NCBI GenBank assembly: GCA_035438985.1
Contig: DAORJK010000016.1
Coordinates: 1-64,000 of the forward strand
DNA: 64,000 nt
Source: UBA4408 sp002389785
Lineage (GTDB): Bacteria; Bacteroidota; Bacteroidia; UBA4408
Reading direction: 5' to 3'
The notes below the pieces were generated by a model, which was not told the DNA's origin, ran no database searches, and worked only from the letters and a program-made list of their open reading frames with translations. Numbering within the stretch: position 1 is the first letter of the stretch; every line of letters starts with the position of its first letter. Of this stretch, positions 18,109 to 27,282 are shown in pieces. Made by a program: the position numbers and the translations under genes.

Positions 18109-19905
18109 TTATTTAGATTTGCGTTTACGTTCGTTTTCGTCAAGAATTATTTTACGCATACGAATAGAAGCAGGAGTTAATTCAACGTATTCATCTTCCT
18201 GTATGTACTCCATCGCTTCTTCTAAAGAAAACTTAACAGCTGGTGCAATCTTCATTTTTTCATCACTTCCGCTTGCGCGCATATTGGTAAGCTTTTTTGT
18301 TTTAGTGATGTTTACGGCTAAGTCATCCGGTCGTGTGTGTTCACCAATAACTTGTCCGGCATATATTTCTTCGGTAGGATCAATAAAAAAGAATCCTCTA
18401 TCTTGTAATTTATCAATGGAATAAGCAATTGCAGTTCCTTGTTCCATCGAAATAAGCGAACCACTGATTCTTCCATTAATTTCGCCCTTCCAAGGTTCAT
18501 AAGCTTTAAAGCGGTGTGCCATAATAGCTTCACCGGCTGTAGCAGTCAATACCTTGTTTCGTAATCCCATAATTCCACGTGAAGGAATAGAAAACTCCAG
18601 GTGTATCATATCGCCTTTTGGCTCCATAATTAACATGTCGCCTTTTCGCTGACTCACCAATTCAATTACTTTACCCGACACCGGTTCAGGCACATCTACT
18701 GTTAATACTTCAATTGGTTCACATTTTACACCATCAATTTCTTTAATTAATACCTGGGGTTGTCCAACTTGCAGTTCGTACCCTTCTCGACGCATGGTTT
18801 CAATTAAAATAGACAAGTGTAAAATGCCTCGGCCAAATACAAGATAAGCATCAGCAGAATCGGTTTCTTCTACGCGTAATGCAAGGTTTTTCTCGATTTC
18901 TTTAAATAAGCGATCGCGCAAGTGACGGGAGGTAACAAATTTACCCTCCTTCCCAAAAAAGGGAGAATTATTGATGGTAAACAACATGCTCATGGTTGGT
19001 TCATCGATACTGATTGGAGGCAAACCTTCGGGATTCTCAAAATCGGCAATGGTATCACCAATTTCGAAACCTTCAATTCCGGTTACCGCACAAATATCGC
19101 CACAGGCAACTTCTGCCACTTTCATTTTACCTAATCCCTCGAACGAAAAAATTTCTTTAATTCTCGATTTTACAATGCTTCCATCGCGTTTAACTAAAGA
19201 TACAGGCATATTTTCGCGCAATGATCCACGCTTAATTCTTCCAACCGCAATACGCCCTACGAAAGAGGAATAATCGAGTGAGGTAATTTGCATTTGGGGT
19301 GTTCCTTCATTCACAGGTGCTTCCGGAATATTTTCAATGATACAGTCCAACAATGCAGTAATATCGGTTGTTGGAGTATTGTAATCGGTACTCATCCAAC
19401 CTTGTTTAGAGGATCCAAAAATTGTTGGAAAATTGAGTTGCTCTTCGGTTGCATCCAAATTAAAGAACAAATCAAATACATTGTCATGCACCTCATCCGG
19501 GCGACAGTTTGGTTTATCTACTTTGTTGATCACAACAATGGCTTTTAGTCCAATTTGCAATGCTTTTTGCAATACAAAACGTGTTTGAGGCATGGGGCCT
19601 TCAAAAGCATCCACCAACAATATTACTCCATCGGCCATGTTCAATACACGTTCAACTTCACCTCCAAAATCGCTGTGACCCGGAGTGTCAATGATATTAA
19701 TTTTAACACCGTTGTATTTTACAGATACGTTTTTAGATAAAATGGTGATACCTCGTTCACGTTCAAGGTCGTTATTATCGAGAATTAATTCACCAGATTG
19801 CTGGTTTTCACGAAATAATTTAGATTGATGTAGAATTTTATCAACCAGGGTAGTTTTTCCGTGGTCAACGTGTGCTATAATCGCGATGTTTCTTAGGTTT
19901 TGCAT
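18109..19905 (-). CDS. typA: Translational GTPase TypA/BipA
   Basis: The 598-residue protein has the full TypA/BipA layout: GTPase domain with HVDHGKTTL (P-loop), the switch RERGITI, DTPGHSDF (Walker B/G3) and NKVDKP (G4), followed by the EF-Tu-like domain 2, two EF-G-like domains and the BipA-specific C-terminal domain (GRGILHLS, GIMGLRNK). Length is typical. TypA binds ribosomes and is needed for late 50S assembly and growth at low temperature or stress. It is a single-gene unit with its own -7 box (19940-19947) and a strong terminator. Confidence 0.96.
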   Translation of the reverse strand: MQNLRNIAIIAHVDHGKTTLVDKILHQSKLFRENQQSGELILDNNDLERERGITILSKNVSVKYNGVKINIIDTPGHSDFGGEVERVLNMADGVILLVDAFEGPMPQTRFVLQKALQIGLKAIVVINKVDKPNCRPDEVHDNVFDLFFNLDATEEQLNFPTIFGSSKQGWMSTDYNTPTTDITALLDCIIENIPEAPVNEGTPQMQITSLDYSSFVGRIAVGRIKRGSLRENMPVSLVKRDGSIVKSRIKEIFSFEGLGKMKVAEVACGDICAVTGIEGFEIGDTIADFENPEGLPPISIDEPTMSMLFTINNSPFFGKEGKFVTSRHLRDRLFKEIEKNLALRVEETDSADAYLVFGRGILHLSILIETMRREGYELQVGQPQVLIKEIDGVKCEPIEVLTVDVPEPVSGKVIELVSQRKGDMLIMEPKGDMIHLEFSIPSRGIMGLRNKVLTATAGEAIMAHRFKAYEPWKGEINGRISGSLISMEQGTAIAYSIDKLQDRGFFFIDPTEEIYAGQVIGEHTRPDDLAVNITKTKKLTNMRASGSDEKMKIAPAVKFSLEEAMEYIQEDEYVELTPASIRMRKIILDENERKRKSK

Positions 19906-19939
19906 AATGTATATGGCTCCTTTTTATTTTTTGAGGCTG

Positions 19940-19947
19940 CAAAAGTA
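19940..19947 (-). promoter_or_regulatory. -7 box TACTTTTG upstream of typA
   Basis: On the minus strand TACTTTTGC is a perfect TAnnTTTG match 34 bases before the typA ATG. No clear TTTG stands at -33. Confidence 0.6.
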
Positions 19948-20058
19948 GTCTTTTTAATCTTAATTAACTCTATTGAATAGTTTTATTTACTTAAACAGAG
20001 ATAAATAAAAGAATGAAAATCAATACATTTGAGACAAATATCCGGCTTGACTTATATA

Positions 20059-20091
20059 TTTGTTATTTCTAAAATAAAAGTTTTATATTTG
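20059..20091 (+). promoter_or_regulatory. Full Bacteroidota promoter TTTG-N21-TATATTTG
   Basis: TTTG at 20059-20062 and TATATTTG at 20084-20091 are separated by 21 bases, matching the primary sigma factor consensus of the phylum at both elements. It would give a leader of about 140 bases before the ATG at 20240. The rest of the 334-base gap from 19906 shows no other gene or clear structure. Confidence 0.65.
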
Positions 20092-20239
20092 GCTTTTGAA
20101 TGAGAAACCACTAACTCTTTCAACTGGGTAAATAACGCTAGTAAAGTTGGCATTAAATTAAGTAACACATATTATTCTTGTTGAGATACGAGCTTTTTAA
20201 GAAAAATTTCAGAAGGCAACTAAAACAAATTAACAACAC

Positions 20240-21034
20240 ATGAAAAAAATTATCTTATCAGCATTTATGATTTTAGCCGGTGTAGCTTATACACAGGCAG
20301 GTGTAATTGTTATTGAAGGGAATTATCAAGGTAAAAACTTATACATACAAAATCCTTATGCAGGCTCAAATGTTGGTTTTTGTACATTTGAAGTAACGGT
20401 AAATGATGAAACCACAACCGATGAAATAAATACCAGTGCTTTTGAGGTAGATTTTACTGCCTACCAAATTAAATTTGGAGATAAAGTAGTGGTTAAAATC
20501 AAGCACAAAGACGATTGTAAGCCTAAGGTATTAAATCCGGAAGTATTAAAACCACGCAGCACATTTGAAGTTGCACCCGGATCAATGAAAATTGATAAAG
20601 AAGGTAATTTATCTTGGACAACCACTAATGAAACCAGCAAAATGCTTTATACTGTTGAACAGTTTAAGTGGAATAAATGGGTAAAATGCGCTGAAATAAT
20701 GGGTAAGGGAACTGTTCAAGAAAATAATTATTCGGTGAAAGTAACTCCACATTCAGGTGAAAATAAATTCAGAGTAAAGCAAACCGACTTTAGTGATAAA
20801 CCACGATTAAGTGAACCAATGAAGTACCGTGCCGTATTGCCGGAAGTAACTTTTGACAAAACTAAAATCGACAAACAAATCACTTTCTCTTCAGCTACTG
20901 CCTTTGAATTGTATGACTCTTACGGAAATATAATTAAAAAAGGAACCGATTCAAAAGTAGATATCTCAACTTTGAAAAAAGGAACTTACTACCTTAACTA
21001 CGATTACAAAATGGATAGTTTTGTGAAGAAATAA
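20240..21034 (+). CDS. Secreted protein, possible T9SS-like C-terminus
   Basis: The 264-residue protein has a signal peptide (1-20, cleavage after TQA). The middle is beta-rich and Lys-rich, with FKWNKWVKCAEI and KPRLSEP stretches that look like fibronectin/Ig-type strands. The final 60 residues (FELYDSYGNIIKKG, then ISTLKKGTYYLNYD) resemble the strand order of a T9SS type A sorting domain but end in a non-canonical MDSFVKK. I do not recognise a family. It is transcribed alone from the promoter at 20059-20091 and closed by the terminator at 21056-21090. Confidence 0.8.
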   Translation: MKKIILSAFMILAGVAYTQAGVIVIEGNYQGKNLYIQNPYAGSNVGFCTFEVTVNDETTTDEINTSAFEVDFTAYQIKFGDKVVVKIKHKDDCKPKVLNPEVLKPRSTFEVAPGSMKIDKEGNLSWTTTNETSKMLYTVEQFKWNKWVKCAEIMGKGTVQENNYSVKVTPHSGENKFRVKQTDFSDKPRLSEPMKYRAVLPEVTFDKTKIDKQITFSSATAFELYDSYGNIIKKGTDSKVDISTLKKGTYYLNYDYKMDSFVKK

Positions 21035-21055
21035 GCTCAACTCAATCTCTTAAAA

Positions 21056-21090
21056 AACCGTTTCAGTAAATTCTGAAGCGGTTTTTTTTT
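21056..21090 (+). terminator. Rho-independent terminator
   Basis: Stem AACCGTTTCAG/CTGAAGCGGTT (one bulge or G-U pair) with loop TAAATT, followed by a run of T to 21090. It separates the secreted protein from the ars operon. Confidence 0.85.
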
Positions 21091-21161
21091 GCAGCATGGC
21101 TGAACGATTCATTGGCCCTTGTTGAATTAACACATTTTTGTACTAATTTGTAAAAAAATTT

Positions 21162-21191
21162 TTTGAAAGTAAATTATTTATCGTAATATTG
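21162..21191 (+). promoter_or_regulatory. Promoter of the ars operon
   Basis: TTTG at 21162-21165, then 18 bases, then TAATATTG at 21184-21191, a 7 of 8 match to TAnnTTTG. The predicted leader before the arsR ATG at 21209 is about 10 bases. The -7 box is also the left half of the operator palindrome, so repressor binding would block RNA polymerase. Confidence 0.6.
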
Positions 21192-21199
21192 CAATATTA
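21184..21199. promoter_or_regulatory. ArsR operator palindrome
   Basis: TAATATTGCAATATTA is a perfect 16-base palindrome, nine bases before the arsR start. AT-rich dyads of this sort are the usual targets of ArsR/SmtB dimers. Function is inferred from position. Confidence 0.7.
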
Positions 21200-21208
21200 A
21201 AATTAACT

Positions 21209-21541
21209 ATGGGAGCAACTAAAACAGATTATTATACCAATGCACAAAATGAAATTGCTGTTCTGGCAAAAGCGCTAGGGCACCCGGCCAGGATTGCAAT
21301 CATAGAATACATTTTAAAAACTTCAACTTGTATTTGTGGTGACATTGTTAACGAGCTATCGCTGGCACAACCAACCATTTCACAACATTTAAAAGAACTC
21401 AAAAATGCGGGACTTATTAAAGGTAGTGTAGAAGGAACTGCCATTTGTTATTGTGTAGATGAAAAAGGATTTGAAAAAATCAGTAAATTTTTTGAGCGCA
21501 TCAACCTGAATATTGAAAAAAAGAAAAATAATTGTTGTTAA
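21209..21541 (+). CDS. arsR: ArsR-family metalloregulator
   Basis: The 110-residue protein is a winged-helix ArsR/SmtB repressor: KALGHPARIAII at the start of the domain, then the recognition helix region SLAQPTISQHLKELKNAGLI. Cys41 and Cys43 (TCICGD) lie at the start of the DNA-binding helices where ArsR proteins bind arsenite; the tail NNCC adds two further cysteines at the C-terminus. Arsenite binding should release the operator at 21184-21199 and turn on the four-gene operon, including its own gene. It is the first gene, 17 bases ahead of the DUF6428-like gene. Confidence 0.93.
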   Translation: MGATKTDYYTNAQNEIAVLAKALGHPARIAIIEYILKTSTCICGDIVNELSLAQPTISQHLKELKNAGLIKGSVEGTAICYCVDEKGFEKISKFFERINLNIEKKKNNCC

Positions 21542-21558
21542 ACTAATAAATCAAAAAA

Positions 21559-22029
21559 ATGAAACTATCCGAAATAAAAAAATTATTAAGTACCGTTGAA
21601 ACAGTTAGTTTTCAATTGCCCAATGGTACATTTGTTCCTCAGCATTTTCACGTTACTGAAGTTGGGTTAATAAACAAACACTTTATTGATTGTGGTGGGA
21701 CCGTTCGTAAGGAAACACTTATCAATTTTCAACTTTGGGATGCGAACGATTTTGATCATCGACTACAGCCGCAAAAACTTTTAAAAATAATTGAGCTATC
21801 TGAAAAAGTTTTGGGAATAGAAGACTATGAAGTGGAAGTTGAATATCAAGATACCACCATCGGGAAATACGATTTAGACTTTAACGGAAAAAATTTTCAA
21901 TTGGTAAACAAACAAACTGCCTGTTTAGCCAGTGATCAATGTGGAATTCCACAAGAAAAACAAAAAATTAAATTAGTTGAATTAGCAGGAGCATCCGCTA
22001 CTTGCAAACCGGGTGGAGGGTGTTGTTAA
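21559..22029 (+). CDS. DUF6428-like protein of the ars operon
   Basis: The 156-residue protein matches my memory of DUF6428, a family of unknown function found in Bacteroidota arsenic operons. There is no signal peptide. Cysteines: 45, 122, 128, 149, 155 and 156; the tail CKPGGGCC looks like a soft-metal or arsenic-binding site. It sits between arsR and the arsenate reductase with gaps of 17 and 19 bases, so it is clearly cotranscribed. A role as an arsenic-binding carrier, delivering arsenite to the Acr3 pump or to the reductase, would fit but is inference. Confidence 0.82.
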   Translation: MKLSEIKKLLSTVETVSFQLPNGTFVPQHFHVTEVGLINKHFIDCGGTVRKETLINFQLWDANDFDHRLQPQKLLKIIELSEKVLGIEDYEVEVEYQDTTIGKYDLDFNGKNFQLVNKQTACLASDQCGIPQEKQKIKLVELAGASATCKPGGGCC

Positions 22030-22048
22030 TAGTAGCAATCGGTAAAAA

Positions 22049-22681
22049 ATGAACGCAAAACAATCTAAGCTTTATTTGGAAATTGAGGCGGTGTTGCAAA
22101 ATTTAAATACAGACGCTATCACGCTTCAACGAAAGGAACAATTAAAACCCTTCATTGATTACATTCAAACTAAAGTAGCGCAACAAAAAGAAATACGGTT
22201 AAACTTTATTTGTACACACAATTCAAGAAGAAGTCATTTAGCCCAAGTGTGGGCGCAAGTTGCTGCTGCTTATTATTCTGTTCAACAGGTTTATTGCTAT
22301 TCAGGAGGTACTCAAGCAACTGCTCTTTTTCCCCAGGTCGCAAAAACTTTACAAAATCAAGGTTTTAAAATAAAAGCAATTTCAGAAGGAAAAAATCCTG
22401 TATACGCCATAAAATTTGCTGAGAATGGACATCCGATAATTGCCTTTTCTAAAACCTATTTTGATGACTTTAATCCCTTAAGTGAATTTGCAGCAATAAT
22501 GACCTGTAGTTCTGCCGATGGCGATTGCCCTTTTATTCCCGGTGCAGAAAAAAGAATTCCTATTATGTTTGAAGACCCAAAAGAATTTGACAACAGTCCA
22601 TATCAAGAATTAAAATACGAAGAGCGAAGTGTGCAAATTGCCACTGAGATGTACTATGTTTTTTCACAAATCAAGTCCTAA
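22049..22681 (+). CDS. arsC: Thioredoxin-type arsenate reductase
   Basis: The 210-residue protein has a low-molecular-weight phosphatase-type active site CTHNSRR (Cys55-x5-Arg61). Cys153 and Cys160 in TCSSADGDCP reproduce the C-x6-C pair of thioredoxin-coupled ArsC (Cys82 and Cys89 in the S. aureus enzyme), so the triple-cysteine relay is complete. It should reduce arsenate to arsenite with thioredoxin as reductant. It is longer than the classic 131-residue enzyme by an N-terminal extension of about 50 residues, common in Bacteroidota. Its stop is 3 bases before the acr3 start. Confidence 0.9.
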   Translation: MNAKQSKLYLEIEAVLQNLNTDAITLQRKEQLKPFIDYIQTKVAQQKEIRLNFICTHNSRRSHLAQVWAQVAAAYYSVQQVYCYSGGTQATALFPQVAKTLQNQGFKIKAISEGKNPVYAIKFAENGHPIIAFSKTYFDDFNPLSEFAAIMTCSSADGDCPFIPGAEKRIPIMFEDPKEFDNSPYQELKYEERSVQIATEMYYVFSQIKS

Positions 22682-22684
22682 ATT

Positions 22685-23752
22685 ATGTCAGCAGCGAATT
22701 GCGCCCCAACCTATCAACGAAAAAAGTTAAGTTTTCTTGACCGCTTTTTAACCCTCTGGATATTTCTAGCCATGGCTATTGGCGTATTAATTGGTTATCT
22801 GATACCTTCCATTAGCGTTTTCATTAATTCATTTTCAAGTGGGACAACCAATATCCCTCTTGCAATTGGCTTGATTTTAATGATGTATCCGCCGTTAGCA
22901 AAAGTAAAATACGAACAAATGGGCGAAGTATTTAAGAATGTTAAAGTGCTTGCTGCTTCTCTATTTCTCAATTGGATTGTTGGTCCAATTTTGATGTTCG
23001 CACTGGCACTGCTATTTTTAAAAGGATATCCTGAATACATGATTGGACTTATTTTAATTGGATTGGCGCGATGCATTGCAATGGTGGTTGTGTGGAACGA
23101 TTTAGCCGATGGAAACCGTGAATACGGTGCAGGTTTAATTGCGTTAAATAGTATATTTCAAGTTTTACTGTATAGCGTTTATGCTTATGTATTCATTACC
23201 ATTTTACCTCCCTATTTCGGTTATACCGGCTTTGAAGTATCCATTAGTATTGGTCAAATTGCTCAAAGTGTTGGAATTTATTTAGGAATTCCATTTGCAC
23301 TTGGAATAATCAGTAGGTATACCTTACTAAAACTAAAAGGCGAAACATGGTTTCAAAACCGTTTTGTTCCGCTTATTTCACCAATAACCTTAGTTGCTTT
23401 GCTGTTTACCATTGTAATTATGTTTAGCTTAAAAGGTGAACTAATCGTGCAAATTCCTATGGATGTTGTTCGAATAGCTATTCCATTAGTAATTTATTTT
23501 GTAATCATGTTTGTGATCAGTTTTTTTATTGGGAAGTATTTTGGTGCAGACTATTCAAAATCTACAGCAATCGCATTTACTGCAACCGGAAATAACTTTG
23601 AACTGGCAATAGCAGTAGCAATTGGAGTTTTTGGAATAAACAGCGGACAAGCATTTGCTGGAGTAATTGGCCCATTGGTAGAAGTGCCGGCATTAATAGC
23701 TTTGGTAAATGTTGCCTTTTGGTTTAGAAAAAAATATTTTAACGCACAATAA
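22685..23752 (+). CDS. acr3: Acr3-family arsenite efflux permease
   Basis: The 355-residue protein has about ten transmembrane helices. The Acr3 signature LARCIAMVVVWNDLA is present with Cys130 at the position of the essential cysteine, and GNNFELAIAVAIG holds the conserved Glu. It exports arsenite across the inner membrane using proton motive force. It ends the operon; a bidirectional terminator follows at 23895-23926. Confidence 0.94.
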   Translation: MSAANCAPTYQRKKLSFLDRFLTLWIFLAMAIGVLIGYLIPSISVFINSFSSGTTNIPLAIGLILMMYPPLAKVKYEQMGEVFKNVKVLAASLFLNWIVGPILMFALALLFLKGYPEYMIGLILIGLARCIAMVVVWNDLADGNREYGAGLIALNSIFQVLLYSVYAYVFITILPPYFGYTGFEVSISIGQIAQSVGIYLGIPFALGIISRYTLLKLKGETWFQNRFVPLISPITLVALLFTIVIMFSLKGELIVQIPMDVVRIAIPLVIYFVIMFVISFFIGKYFGADYSKSTAIAFTATGNNFELAIAVAIGVFGINSGQAFAGVIGPLVEVPALIALVNVAFWFRKKYFNAQ

Positions 23753-23894
23753 ATTGTATTGCTACTTATTTCGAATTAGTGATATATACTTCAAATCAAC
23801 AATCGATAAAGTTAGCTGAATACAAATCAAAGCTGAAGGTCACGAGTAGTATTCCTTACAAGTTACAGCGTTCAAATCTTCATTTAAAAACAAT

Positions 23895-23926
23895 AAAAAA
23901 GCCTGCGATTTCTCACAGGCTTTTTT
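23895..23926. terminator. Bidirectional terminator between ars operon and protease gene
   Basis: Stem GCCTG/CAGGC (23901-23905 and 23916-23920), extended by A-run/T-run pairing, with six A before and six T after. It can stop the plus-strand ars operon and the minus-strand protease gene that ends at 23945. Confidence 0.85.
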
Positions 23927-23944
23927 ATTGTTTTGAGTTGAGTG

Positions 23945-26149
23945 TTATTCAATAATAAACTTCTGTACTGAAAATTCGCCGGCAACAGTCATGCTTACGA
24001 AATAAATTCCTTTTGCTAATGAATGAACATCGATTGCAAATTTATTTTCACCTACTTGCAAATCTTGAGTTTTTTCAACTACCACACGTCCAAGCGCATC
24101 AGTAACTTGAACAGTAGAGTTAATTTCAGAATCAGATGAATATAAAATATTCAACGACTCTTTTACAGGATTTGGATATAAAGAGATTCCATCGCTACTA
24201 GCTTTACCTGATAAGTCAACATCTTCTCCGGGTAAAATACGGAAATTGGTTGAGCTTGTGCTTACACGTAAGGTATAGCATTGACTAGCATTAAATGCGC
24301 TTGAGTATCCGTATACTTTTAAATAAAGTGTAGTTGCACTTGTTGAATTACGAATAATTTGTTCTGAAGTAGTTCCACTGTTCTGTGAAGTATACAACAA
24401 GGTTACTTTTGAATTGTACATTTTGATATCATAATCAGCAGGCAAATTAGTAAGTGTTACTTTAACTTTGGTATTCGGAGCCACAGTAGTAAACTTAAAC
24501 CAATCTGCATCTGTTGAAGTACCAATTAAACCGGTAATATCGGTATTCATTGGAATTACTTTAGCTGCAGAAGAAGTATTGTTTGCTTCATAAGCATCGC
24601 TGCAGGTAACAACAATAGAAGAAGTAGTAAAGTTAGAAGATGCTGAAAAAGCACTTGAAGCCCCAGTACAAACACTTTGCACTTGGAATTCATAGTTAGT
24701 AGAAGCAGTTAAACCTGTAAGGGCTTTTGAATTAGTAGTACTGGTGGTAGAAGTCCAGGTAGCAGCACCCACTACACGGTATTGCACATTGTAGCTTATA
24801 GCTCCCGAAACTGTAGTCCAACCTAAAGTGGCACTACTTGAAGTAATTGAAGAAGAATTTAAACCTGATACTGCACCACAAGTAACAACTGAAGACAAGG
24901 TAGTAAAGGTAGCAGAAGCAGAGTAAGCACTGCTTAACGATGCACACACGGTTTGAACTTGGAATTCGTAATTTGTTACTTCTGATAAACCGCTAATGGC
25001 TAATGAATTTGTTGTAACAGAAGCAGCAGTCCAAGTAGAAGTTCCAACTACACGATATTGAACATTGTAGCTTACAGCACCGCTTACAGCTCCCCAATTA
25101 AGTGTAGCTGAATTTGTAGTTACTGCAGAAGCTGATAAACTAGCTGCTACACCACAAGAAGCAGTTGGAGGTTGGCATCCTAAAGAGCTTAATAAACCAA
25201 CACGGGCACCACCTGTTGCAAACAATGCTTGCATACGAGCTGTTTGACCAGCGGTGAACATGTTCATACAACCATCGTCGGTATAATCCATGTAGTTCAT
25301 AAACATATCGCCATTAGCGCCATTGCTGCAAGTTACATGCGGGAAAGTAGGGCAACCGAAATTAGAAGTTGATTGAGTAGGAGTATCGCTTACTAAGTCG
25401 TTTCCACAACTAGCATCGCCCCAAATGTGACGTAAATTTAACCAGTGACCCACTTCATGTGTCATGGTTCTTCCTAAATGGTAAGGAGTTGCAGTACCCG
25501 GAGAAAGCACACTTCCTACAGAAGAATACAACACCACCACGCCATCGGTAGAAGCTGTACCACCCGGAAATTGAGCATATCCTAACAAACCACCACCCAA
25601 GTTACAAACCCAAATATTTAAATAATTAGAAGTACTCCATGCATCATCCCCACCATTTGCACTTCGCTTAACATTATCGTTTGAAGTAAAGGAAGCAACC
25701 GTTGTTGATTTATGAATAATACCGGTAGTTGCATTTCCTTGAGGATCTCGCTGAGCTAAACAAAACTGAATTTGTGTGTTGGATGCAACCCCAGTAAAAG
25801 CAGATGGAGTACTTGATGCATCAGCATTTAATCGAGCATAATCAAGATTTAATTGATTTAATTGAGCGATACATTTAGCATCAGAAATATTTTGAGAAGA
25901 GGTATTGTACACTACGTGAAACACAACGGGTATGGTAACAATGGCAGCTGTTTTATTAGCCATGTTAGAAACAATTTGTTGCGTTTGCTGTTCAATTTGT
26001 TGCATTCGGGCAGCAAGTGTTGGATCAGCTGCTTCCATATCTGCAAGGTGCTGCATGGTACCGCAATTACGTACTGCTGTACTCTGCGCCATCGCAGAAG
26101 TACTCATCAATGCACTAAGACCAAGTGCCCAAAGTAAATTCTTTTTCAT
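23945..26149 (-). CDS. M43-family zinc metalloprotease with two FN3 domains, PPC domain, T9SS type A
   Basis: The 734-residue protein has a signal peptide (1-21), a propeptide, and a pappalysin-type catalytic domain with HEVGHWLNLRH (231-241; two His, Glu and a third His zinc ligand) and the downstream Met-turn region MNYMDY. Two fibronectin type III domains follow (about 335-510), nearly copies of each other at a period of about 88 residues (YNVQYRVVG in both). Then a pre-peptidase C-terminal domain (about 515-635, ADWFKFTT) and a T9SS type A domain (ending SVQKFIIE). It should be a secreted protein-degrading enzyme. It has its own promoter (26183-26214) and terminator. Confidence 0.93.
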   Translation of the reverse strand: MKKNLLWALGLSALMSTSAMAQSTAVRNCGTMQHLADMEAADPTLAARMQQIEQQTQQIVSNMANKTAAIVTIPVVFHVVYNTSSQNISDAKCIAQLNQLNLDYARLNADASSTPSAFTGVASNTQIQFCLAQRDPQGNATTGIIHKSTTVASFTSNDNVKRSANGGDDAWSTSNYLNIWVCNLGGGLLGYAQFPGGTASTDGVVVLYSSVGSVLSPGTATPYHLGRTMTHEVGHWLNLRHIWGDASCGNDLVSDTPTQSTSNFGCPTFPHVTCSNGANGDMFMNYMDYTDDGCMNMFTAGQTARMQALFATGGARVGLLSSLGCQPPTASCGVAASLSASAVTTNSATLNWGAVSGAVSYNVQYRVVGTSTWTAASVTTNSLAISGLSEVTNYEFQVQTVCASLSSAYSASATFTTLSSVVTCGAVSGLNSSSITSSSATLGWTTVSGAISYNVQYRVVGAATWTSTTSTTNSKALTGLTASTNYEFQVQSVCTGASSAFSASSNFTTSSIVVTCSDAYEANNTSSAAKVIPMNTDITGLIGTSTDADWFKFTTVAPNTKVKVTLTNLPADYDIKMYNSKVTLLYTSQNSGTTSEQIIRNSTSATTLYLKVYGYSSAFNASQCYTLRVSTSSTNFRILPGEDVDLSGKASSDGISLYPNPVKESLNILYSSDSEINSTVQVTDALGRVVVEKTQDLQVGENKFAIDVHSLAKGIYFVSMTVAGEFSVQKFIIE

Positions 26150-26182
26150 GTGTTATAGTAGTTTAATTAGTTTATGGAAAAT

Positions 26183-26214
26183 CAAACCTAACAAATTAAA
26201 GTTCAAAATTCAAA
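26183..26214 (-). promoter_or_regulatory. Full promoter TTTG-N20-TAGGTTTG of the M43 protease gene
   Basis: On the minus strand TTTG (complement of 26211-26214) is followed 20 bases later by TAGGTTTG (complement of 26183-26190), a perfect match to both promoter elements, 33 bases before the ATG. Confidence 0.65.
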
Positions 26215-26324
26215 CTTTGCTTATCTGAATATTCACAATTATTAGTTGAATAAGTAAAAACAGCAGGTGAACGGAAAATGTGATATAAATCACGGCTTTA
26301 GCCCTTTTGCATAAAAGCTTTTGT

Positions 26325-26332
26325 TACTTTTG
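26325..26332 (+). promoter_or_regulatory. -7 box TACTTTTG upstream of truB
   Basis: Perfect TAnnTTTG match, with TTTG at 26306-26309 fifteen bases upstream. The spacing is shorter than the usual 17-23, so confidence is moderate. The leader to the ATG at 26415 would be about 75 bases. Confidence 0.5.
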
Positions 26333-26414
26333 CCAGCACCAAAAAATCATCCGTAATTATTGCTTTACGAAAGCTTAATGATTGTATGATTTTCACAAAT
26401 ATTGGTGAGCGTTT

Positions 26415-27104
26415 ATGATAAAAATTGACAATGAAAATGGTACTGTTTTACTGGTGAACAAACCTTTAAAATGGACTTCGTTTGATGTAGTAAATTTTGT
26501 ACGCGGTATTATTAAAGTGAAGGTTGGACATGCAGGAACTTTGGATCCGCTTGCCAGTGGACTACTTATTTTGTGCACCGGTAAAATGACTAAGCAAATT
26601 GACAACTACCAGGCACAGGAAAAAGAATATACCGGAATAATTACACTGGGTGCCACTACTCCATCCTTTGATTTAGAAACTGAAATTGATGCTCATTTTT
26701 CGATCGACAATTTAAACGAAACAATCATCAAAGCGGCCGCGGCTGAGCTAACCGGAGTATTACAACAAATGCCACCTGCACATTCGGCCAAACGAATTGG
26801 TGGAGAAAGGGCCTATTTAAAAGCTCGAAGAGGTGAACAAGTGGAAGTAAAACCGCGAGAAGTAAGCATTCGCAAATTTGAAATAACCGGGTTGGAATTT
26901 CTTGAAAAATCTGTCCATGTTTCGTTTTTGGTTGTTTGTAGCAAGGGTACCTATATTCGTTCTTTAGCACGTGATTTAGGCGAAAAACTAAATAATGGAG
27001 GTCATTTAACTCAATTAATACGCACCCGTATTGGTGATTTTCAGTTAAAAGATGCTGTTTCAATTGAAGAATTGCGGGCTCAGTTTCCAAAGTCTAGTAT
27101 TTAA
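26415..27104 (+). CDS. truB: tRNA pseudouridine(55) synthase TruB
   Basis: The 229-residue protein has the TruB core: NKPLKWTSFDVV, then GHAGTLDPLASG with catalytic Asp44, PPAHSAKRIGGERAY, and SKGTYIRSLARDLG. It makes pseudouridine 55 in the T loop of tRNAs. At about 230 residues it is the short form lacking the long C-terminal PUA domain, as is common in Bacteroidota. It is a single gene; queA follows 178 bases later behind its own candidate promoter. Confidence 0.96.
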   Translation: MIKIDNENGTVLLVNKPLKWTSFDVVNFVRGIIKVKVGHAGTLDPLASGLLILCTGKMTKQIDNYQAQEKEYTGIITLGATTPSFDLETEIDAHFSIDNLNETIIKAAAAELTGVLQQMPPAHSAKRIGGERAYLKARRGEQVEVKPREVSIRKFEITGLEFLEKSVHVSFLVVCSKGTYIRSLARDLGEKLNNGGHLTQLIRTRIGDFQLKDAVSIEELRAQFPKSSI

Positions 27105-27138
27105 TTTTAAGTTACTGAGATAAGCTCTGCTATTTTAG

Positions 27139-27171
27139 TTTGCGAACATTTGAGTATTTTTTATAATTTCG
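27139..27171 (+). promoter_or_regulatory. Candidate promoter of queA
   Basis: TTTG at 27139-27142, then 21 bases, then TAATTTCG (27164-27171), a 7 of 8 match to the -7 consensus. It predicts a leader of about 105 bases before the ATG at 27283. Within it, ACAATTT/AAATTGT (27239-27257, loop TCGGG) can form a 7-base stem 25 bases before the start. Confidence 0.5.
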
Positions 27172-27282
27172 CAGCCTGTTTATAAAACAGTGTATTAATA
27201 AGAAACCCGTAAGTTTCCTACCTCCCATTACTGAGCGGACAATTTTCGGGAAATTGTATAACGCCAAAATCAACCAACAATT